A stretch of DNA of 25,988 nt, taken from GCA-002282575 sp964519885 (GTDB taxonomy: Bacteria > Pseudomonadota > Gammaproteobacteria > Thiomicrospirales > Thiomicrospiraceae). Under the pieces are notes generated by a model. That model saw nothing but the letters and a program-made list of their open reading frames with translations. It did not search any database and was not told the DNA's origin. Location of the stretch: the NCBI GenBank assembly GCA_964519885.1, contig CAZFLX010000029.1, forward strand, positions 1 through 25,988, written 5' to 3'. Positions within the stretch are counted from its first letter, which is position 1. The number at the start of each line of letters is the position of its first letter. The position numbers and the translations under genes were made by a program. This document shows positions 21,590-25,988 of the stretch, piece after piece.

Positions 21590-22362
21590 TGGGTTGGATG
21601 GATACGCATTGTCATTTATGTTTACTCAAACCTGAACAAGGCAGTATCAGCGAGGTGGTTTCACGCTTGTCTGCGGCGGGCGTTCATCGGATTTTAGATG
21701 TGGCCACGGGTAAAGATAATTGGCAGTGTGTGGCGGATAATGCGCGTCAGTTCGATGCTGTTTATGCCGGAATTGGAATTCATCCCACTAGTGAAATGCA
21801 AGAAACGGAAGCAGATTGGGCGCGCTTGTCGGAATTGGTAAAACTACCAAAAGTGCTGGCAGTCGGTGAGTGTGGGTTAGACTTTTATCATGCGCCTGAG
21901 GCTGAATGTGCTCATCAGTACGAGCGCTTCGAGCGACAAATACATCTTGCGAAACAGCTGAATAAACCCTTAATTATTCATACGAGAAATTCGAGCCAAC
22001 AAACCCTGGATGTGCTTAAATCGGTTGGTAACGGTGAAGTAACTGGTATTATGCATTGTTTTGTTGAAGATAAAGCCATTGCACAACAAGCCTTGGATAT
22101 CGGTTTTTATTTGTCTTTTTCCGGCATATCAACCTTCAAGAATGCTACCCAAGTGCAAGAAGTGATGCAGTGGGCTCCTTTAGATCGTGTACTGATTGAA
22201 ACCGATTCACCCTATTTAGCGCCTGTACCCTATCGGGGTAAGTTGAATGAGCCGGCTTATGTTGCCAAAGTAGGGGAACACATGGCGAAATTGAAAGGCA
22301 TGGATGTGGAAGTTCTAGCCGAGCAGTTGGAGCAAAATGCGCAACGGTTGTTTCGATTGTGA
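21586..22362 (+). CDS. tatD: TatD family metal-dependent deoxyribonuclease
   Basis: TatD proteins are TIM-barrel metalloenzymes with 3'-5' exonuclease activity on damaged or single-stranded DNA. This member sits in the YcfH position downstream of holB. The protein is 258 aa. Metal ligands are visible: H8 and H10 in DTHCHL, E95 in VGECGLDFYH, H132 in IIHTRN, H157 in MHCFVED and D207 in ETDSPYLAP. The start overlaps holB (ATGA); Met5 at 21598 is a possible alternative. The substrate of this particular paralogue is not known from sequence. It converges on aat with only six bases between stops. Confidence 0.94.
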   Translation: MMGWMDTHCHLCLLKPEQGSISEVVSRLSAAGVHRILDVATGKDNWQCVADNARQFDAVYAGIGIHPTSEMQETEADWARLSELVKLPKVLAVGECGLDFYHAPEAECAHQYERFERQIHLAKQLNKPLIIHTRNSSQQTLDVLKSVGNGEVTGIMHCFVEDKAIAQQALDIGFYLSFSGISTFKNATQVQEVMQWAPLDRVLIETDSPYLAPVPYRGKLNEPAYVAKVGEHMAKLKGMDVEVLAEQLEQNAQRLFRL

Positions 22363-22368
22363 TCGCGT

Positions 22369-23088
22369 CTAATCGTTAAGGTCTTGCCAACTGCCCAAGC
22401 GATTAGGCATGGCGAGTGCTTTTTCAAGCAGGGCGAGAAAATCATGACGTTGAATGGCTTTCGCGCCCAAGGACAATAAATGATCGGTACTAAATTGACA
22501 ATCAATCAAGTCAAATTGCCAATCAACCAATTGCTGACAAAGGGTAGCTAGGGCCACTTTTGAGGCATTACTGACCAAGCTGAACATAGACTCACCAAAG
22601 AAAACGCCACCTAGAGAAACGCCATATAAACCACCCACCAGTTGCTCGTTTTGCCAAACCTCGACCGAATGCGCATAACCAAGTTTGTGTAGTTGCTGAT
22701 AACCTTCGATGATGTTCGGCATAATCCACGTTTCCTCTCGCGTGTGCGCACAGTGCAAGATAACCGATAAAAAATCTTGGTCGAAAGTGACCTTAAAGCC
22801 AGCATTACGCATGACCTTGTTTAGACTGCGTGAACGTTTGAATTCGGATGGCAAAAGAATGGTTCTGGGGTCGGGACACCACCATAAGATGGGATCGCCT
22901 TCACTAAACCAAGGAAAAATACCGCGGTGATAGCCGGCAAGCAGCCAGTCGGGCGTTAAAGCGCCACCAATTTGAATTAGCCCAGCGGGATCGTCTAAGC
23001 AATAAGCAATTTCGGGAAAAGAAGGCGCTTCGCTGGGTAACACATAACGCACTTGCGCGTTATTGTTTAGAGTTACCCAACTTGGCAT
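22369..23088 (-). CDS. aat: Leucyl/phenylalanyl-tRNA-protein transferase
   Basis: Aat attaches Leu or Phe to proteins with N-terminal Lys or Arg, creating N-degrons for ClpS/ClpAP. The protein is 239 aa. Family signatures are GLIQIGGALTPDWLLAGYHR, GIFPWFSEGDPILWWCPDPR, GGVFFGESMFS and LIDCQFSTDHLLSLGA, the last containing the Asp and Gln linked to catalysis in E. coli Aat. It begins 12 nt after the trxB stop on the same strand. The trxB-aat pairing is known from Pseudomonas, where ate and infA follow; those genes are absent here. Confidence 0.97.
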   Translation of the reverse strand: MPSWVTLNNNAQVRYVLPSEAPSFPEIAYCLDDPAGLIQIGGALTPDWLLAGYHRGIFPWFSEGDPILWWCPDPRTILLPSEFKRSRSLNKVMRNAGFKVTFDQDFLSVILHCAHTREETWIMPNIIEGYQQLHKLGYAHSVEVWQNEQLVGGLYGVSLGGVFFGESMFSLVSNASKVALATLCQQLVDWQFDLIDCQFSTDHLLSLGAKAIQRHDFLALLEKALAMPNRLGSWQDLND

Positions 23089-23100
23089 GATGAATTAATA

Positions 23101-24045
23101 TTAAGCGTGTTCAGCTAAATAGCGTTCTGTATCGAGTGCTGCCATACAGCCCGAAGCGGCAGAAGTAATGGCTTGACGATAGATTTGATCGGCGACATCG
23201 CCCGCAGCAAAAACACCCGCTACGCTGGTAGCTGTGGCATTGCCCATAATACCACTTTGTACTTTGATGTAGCCATTCACCATTTCCAATTGACCGTCAA
23301 AAATGCCGGTGTTAGGGCTGTGACCAATGGCAATGAATACGCCTTGTGCGGCAATGTCTTCGGTCGAGCCGTCGTTTTTCTTAACGCGCACACCGTTAAC
23401 GCCTGTATTGTCGCCCAAAATTTCATCGATCTGACTGTTTAACACCAGCTTGATATTGCCGTTATTCACTTTGTCCATTAAATGGTCAATCATGATTTTT
23501 TCGGCTTTAAAAGTTTCACGACGGTGAATGAGGTAAACTTCGCTAGCAATGTTCGACAAGTACAGTGCTTCTTCGACAGCTGTATTACCACCACCCACAA
23601 CCGCGACTTTTTGATTACGATAGAAAAAGCCATCACAAGTCGCACAAGCCGAAACGCCTTTACCTTTGAAAGTTTCTTCTGAAGGCAAGCCTAGATATTT
23701 AGCCGAAGCGCCTGTGGCAATAATTAAGGCATCAGCGGTGTATTCAGCCACATCGCCCTTGAGGGTGAAGGGACGTTTTGATAGGTCAACGGCATTGATG
23801 TGGTCAAAAATGATTTCTGTGCCAAAGCGTTCGGCATGTTTTTGCATGCGTTCCATCAAAGCTGGACCTTCAACCCCTTGATCATCGCCTGGCCAGTTAT
23901 CGACTTCGGTAGTGGTGGTTAATTGTCCGCCTTGTTGCATGCCGGTGACCATGACAGGTTTTAAATTAGCGCGTGCAGCATAAACCGCTGCGCTATAGCC
24001 AGCAGGACCTGAACCCAAAATCAATACTTGACAATGTTTAGACAT
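23101..24045 (-). CDS. trxB: Thioredoxin reductase
   Basis: TrxB is an NADPH- and FAD-dependent reductase that keeps cytoplasmic thioredoxin reduced. The protein is 314 aa. The FAD motif is GSGPAGYSAAVYAARA (11-26), the redox pair is C134/C137 in ACATCDGFF, the NADPH motif is GGGNTAVEEAL, and the second FAD motif is GVFAAGDVAD. A good AGGAG ribosome site precedes the ATG. It is divergent from prfB and leads the trxB-aat pair. Confidence 0.98.
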   Translation of the reverse strand: MSKHCQVLILGSGPAGYSAAVYAARANLKPVMVTGMQQGGQLTTTTEVDNWPGDDQGVEGPALMERMQKHAERFGTEIIFDHINAVDLSKRPFTLKGDVAEYTADALIIATGASAKYLGLPSEETFKGKGVSACATCDGFFYRNQKVAVVGGGNTAVEEALYLSNIASEVYLIHRRETFKAEKIMIDHLMDKVNNGNIKLVLNSQIDEILGDNTGVNGVRVKKNDGSTEDIAAQGVFIAIGHSPNTGIFDGQLEMVNGYIKVQSGIMGNATATSVAGVFAAGDVADQIYRQAITSAASGCMAALDTERYLAEHA

Positions 24046-24086
24046 AAAAGCGACTCCTAAGCCATGTTGGTTACGTAATACTTCAA

Positions 24087-24114
24087 AGTCTAGCGCAAAG
24101 CAGACATTTGTTAA
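24087..24114 (-). promoter_or_regulatory. Candidate trxB promoter
   Basis: On the minus strand TTAACA (24114-24109, five of six -35 positions) is followed after 16 bp by TAGACT (24092-24087, four of six -10 positions). The start would lie about 35 nt before the trxB ATG. It is a moderate match in the divergent trxB/prfB gap. Confidence 0.35.
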
Positions 24115-24209
24115 AGGCTATTTTATCAGCTTTTGCTTTTATCCTTCATATCGGGGCGCTAAATGCGCTAAAATATGCGGTTTCATATTATGTTAAAAGG
24201 AAGAGCACG

Positions 24210-25305
24210 GTGGAATTAGCCAGTGTTTTTGCCCGCATTCGTGACTTGAACGAACGTTGCGAATCGCTTAGGGGGTATCTTTGACTACGAGGGTAAGTCG
24301 GAAAGATTACAGGAAGTGACGCGCGAGTTAGAAAGTGCCGATATTTGGAATACGCCAGAAAAAGCCCAAGCTTTAGGTAAGGAACGTGTCAGCTTAGAGC
24401 GTGTGGTGACAAATTTAGATCGCATTGCTGAAGAGTTGAGCGGGCAACTTGAGTTGCTGGAAATGGCGGAAGCAGAAGATGATGAAGATACGGCTAACGC
24501 CGTCATTGACGACGTTGCCACCACGCAAGCAGCTATCGAAAAGCTTGAATTTGCGCGTATGTTTAGTGGTGACATGGATCCGAATAACGCTTACATCGAT
24601 ATTCAAGCGGGTTCGGGTGGTACTGAAGCGCAAGACTGGGCGAATATTCTGCTGCGTATGTATTTACGCTGGGCAGAAAGCAAGGGCTTTGAAGTTGAAA
24701 TCATGGAAGTTTCAGACGGTGATGTAGCGGGCATTAAAAGTGCGACTGTCTCTGTGAAAGGAGATTATGCTTACGGCTGGTTGAGAACAGAAACGGGCGT
24801 ACACCGTTTGGTGCGTAAATCACCGTTCGACTCTAACAACAAGCGTCATACTTCCTTTGCTTCAGTGTTCATTACTCCTGAAATTGATGATAACGTTGAA
24901 ATCGACATTAACCCTGCCGACTTACGCATCGATGTTTACCGTGCCAGTGGCGCGGGTGGTCAGCACGTTAACCGAACCGAGTCAGCAGTGCGTATTACGC
25001 ATATTCCTACCAATACCGTGACTCAGTGTCAGGCGGGGCGCTCGCAGCATCAAAATAAAGACCAAGCGATGAAGCAGCTGCGCGCAAAATTGTATGAACT
25101 CGAAATGCTCAAACGCAATTCAGAAAAACAAGCCTTAGAAGAAACCAAGTCGGAAGTGAGTTGGGGAAGTCAAATTCGCTCTTATGTACTCGATTCTGGA
25201 CGTATTAAAGACCTACGTACTAACGTCGAAGTCGGCAATACGCAAGGCGTGTTGGATGGGGATTTGGATATATTTATTGAAGCCAGCTTAAAAGCTGGTT
25301 TGTAA
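24210..25305 (+). CDS. prfB: Peptide chain release factor 2, expressed by programmed +1 frameshift
   Basis: RF2 ends translation at UGA and UAA. The gene starts at GTG 24210 (AAGGAAG ribosome site at 24197-24203) and reads 24 codons to an in-frame TGA at 24282-24284. A +1 shift at CTT (24279-24281) continues at GAC 24283, giving 364 aa (365 in E. coli). The junction reads ESLRGYLDYEGKSERL, matching RF2 exactly across the shift. The stop-recognition tripeptide SPF is at 204-206 and the catalytic GGQ at 249-251. The frameshift makes expression fall when RF2 is plentiful. Any annotation that starts at the downstream GTG (24316) would truncate the protein. lysS follows, the order also found in E. 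coli. Confidence 0.98.
24270..24285 (+). promoter_or_regulatory. prfB autoregulatory +1 frameshift site
   Basis: The canonical signal is complete: an internal Shine-Dalgarno-like AGGGGG (24270-24275), a three-base spacer TAT, slippery CTT (24279-24281), and TGA followed by C (24282-24285). Weak termination at UGA-C when RF2 is low allows the ribosome to slip from CUU to UUU and read on. Confidence 0.97.
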
Positions 25306-25319
25306 GCAAACCTAATTAC

Positions 25320-25416
25320 GCTGACATCTTGCGTTGTTGCGCGGTGCTCAAAAAAGTCATGTATTTCATATACACTCACTTTTTCTGTGCTCCGTGCGCC
25401 TAGCAATTTTGTCAGC
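25320..25416. repeat. 97-nt imperfect palindrome between prfB and lysS (MITE-like or structured leader)
   Basis: The ends are perfect inverted repeats, GCTGACA (25320-25326) and TGTCAGC (25410-25416). Inward, TTGC, GCGC and GGnGCnC segments pair with small offsets, then AAAAAGT (25351-25357) pairs with ACTTTTT (25378-25384), and TGTAT (25360-25364) with ATACA (25370-25374) around loop TTCAT. It fills most of the 151-nt prfB-lysS gap and encodes nothing convincing. It could be a small non-autonomous element, a terminator (the inner stem ends in five T) or a lysS leader structure. Confidence 0.6.
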
Positions 25417-25456
25417 TCATACTAGATTTGCGCAAGCTATTATAGGGAATTGAAAT

Positions 25457-25988
25457 ATGAGCGAACAAACTAGCGCAGTTGAACATCACGACGAAAACCA
25501 TGTTATTGCGGAGCGTCGTGCCAAGTTAGCACACATTCGTGAACAGCGTAATGCCTTCCCCAATACCTTTAAGCGTGAGAATTTAGCGCAGGATTTACAG
25601 ACTCAGTATGCTGAGTTAGACAAGGCAGCATTGGCTGAATTAAATCCGCCAGTGACAGCCACTGTGGCTGGTCGTGTGATGTTGAAACGGGTCATGGGTA
25701 AGGCGAGCTTCTTCACTTTGCAAGATGTCAGTGGGCAAATTCAGGTTTACTTACGTGGTCAGGATATTGGTGAAGCGCTGTATGAAGAAGTAAAACACTG
25801 GGATTTGGGCGACATTGTTGGCGTTACTGGCTATTTATTTCGTACCAATACGGGCGAGTTGAGTATTCATGCCACTTCCGCTCAGCTGTTAACGAAAAGT
25901 CTGCGCCCCTTGCCCGATAAATTCCACGGTTTGCACGATACCGAAGTGCGTTACCGTCAGCGTTATGTCGATTTGATTGTCAATCAGC
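25457..25988 (+). CDS. lysS: Lysyl-tRNA synthetase class II, N-terminal part (runs off window)
   Basis: Class II LysRS charges tRNA-Lys. The first 177 codons are present and the frame is open to the window edge. After a charged N-terminal tail, the OB-fold anticodon-binding domain is recognisable in VAGRVMLKRVMGKASFFTLQ and DIVGVTGYLFRTNTGELSI. The segment KFHGLHDTEVRYRQRYVDLI is the class II LysRS hallmark entering the catalytic domain. AGGGA lies eight bases before the ATG. It follows prfB, as in E. coli, with the palindromic element between them. Confidence 0.97.
   Translation, partial: MSEQTSAVEHHDENHVIAERRAKLAHIREQRNAFPNTFKRENLAQDLQTQYAELDKAALAELNPPVTATVAGRVMLKRVMGKASFFTLQDVSGQIQVYLRGQDIGEALYEEVKHWDLGDIVGVTGYLFRTNTGELSIHATSAQLLTKSLRPLPDKFHGLHDTEVRYRQRYVDLIVNQ

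Noticed and set aside
25280..25312. Short hairpins at the prfB 3' end (CCAGCTT-AA-AAGCTGG and GGTTTG-TAAG-CAAACC) as a terminator
   Set aside because: Neither has a T-run after it, and one is coding sequence plus the stop codon in a loop. A weak role in mRNA stability is possible but not supported.
25182..25406. 74-codon minus-strand open frame spanning the prfB end and the palindromic element
   Set aside because: It crosses a palindrome and the antisense of prfB, with no plausible start site and no known fold. The palindrome explains the sequence better.
25428..25443. TTGCGCAA palindrome and TATTAT as a lysS promoter
   Set aside because: No -35 sits at a usable distance from the TATTAT, and an 8-bp palindrome is too short to call an operator.
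1..25988. CRISPR arrays, tRNA or rRNA genes, insertion sequences, prophage or defence genes
   Set aside because: I saw no regularly spaced repeats, no tRNA cloverleaf or CCA end, no transposase or integrase motif, and no stretch with foreign gene content.

Overview
The window is a housekeeping segment of a gammaproteobacterial chromosome, with base composition judged by eye at about 45% GC. The clearest sign is the block rne <-> rluC - HAD phosphatase - (maf) - yceD - rpmF - plsX - fabH - fabD - fabG - acpP - fabF - pabB - pabC - mltG - tmk - holB - tatD, which follows the order known from Pseudomonas and related gammaproteobacteria. trxB-aat and prfB-lysS are further pairs known from gammaproteobacteria. 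I cannot name the genus. Almost every gene has a recognisable family and intact catalytic motifs. I see no prophage, insertion sequence, CRISPR array, tRNA, rRNA or toxin/defence cassette.

Layout. (1) 1-1166, minus: the first codons of what is probably efp, then earP, the enzyme that rhamnosylates EF-P. (2) 1285-2181, plus: a FieF-type cation efflux protein. (3) 2234-8282, minus: a run read right to left as rne, rpiA, a TlpA/ResA-like thioredoxin-fold lipoprotein, hemL and folD. (4) 8283-8621: the rne leader and the divergent rluC promoter region. (5) 8622-10246, plus: rluC and a HAD phosphatase, which meets the convergent maf/yceF gene through shared stop-codon bases. (6) 10918-15591, plus: yceD-rpmF-plsX-fabH-fabD-fabG-acpP, closed by a strong intrinsic terminator at 15628-15659. 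(7) 15685-22362, plus: fabF-pabB-pabC-mltG-tmk-holB-tatD. fabF and pabB overlap by 1 nt, and the five later junctions are all ATGA overlaps. (8) 22369-24045, minus: trxB then aat. (9) 24210 to the end, plus: prfB with its programmed +1 frameshift, then lysS, which runs off the window.

How the genes work together. Region 6-7 makes the acyl chain (PlsX, FabH, FabD, FabG, ACP, FabF). Two p-aminobenzoate genes for folate (pabB, pabC) follow, which pair in pathway terms with folD. Next come a glycan-strand terminase (MltG), dTMP kinase (Tmk), the clamp-loader delta-prime subunit (HolB) and TatD. Protein synthesis recurs as a theme: EarP/EF-P, L32, RluC, Aat, RF2 and LysRS.

I found no convincing undescribed multi-gene system. 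The features most worth a second look are non-coding or structural: a 97-nt imperfect palindrome between prfB and lysS, a short palindrome matching the neisserial dRS3 pattern after fieF, a HolB without its zinc module, a near-leaderless promoter arrangement at yceD, and the run of five 4-nt gene overlaps.
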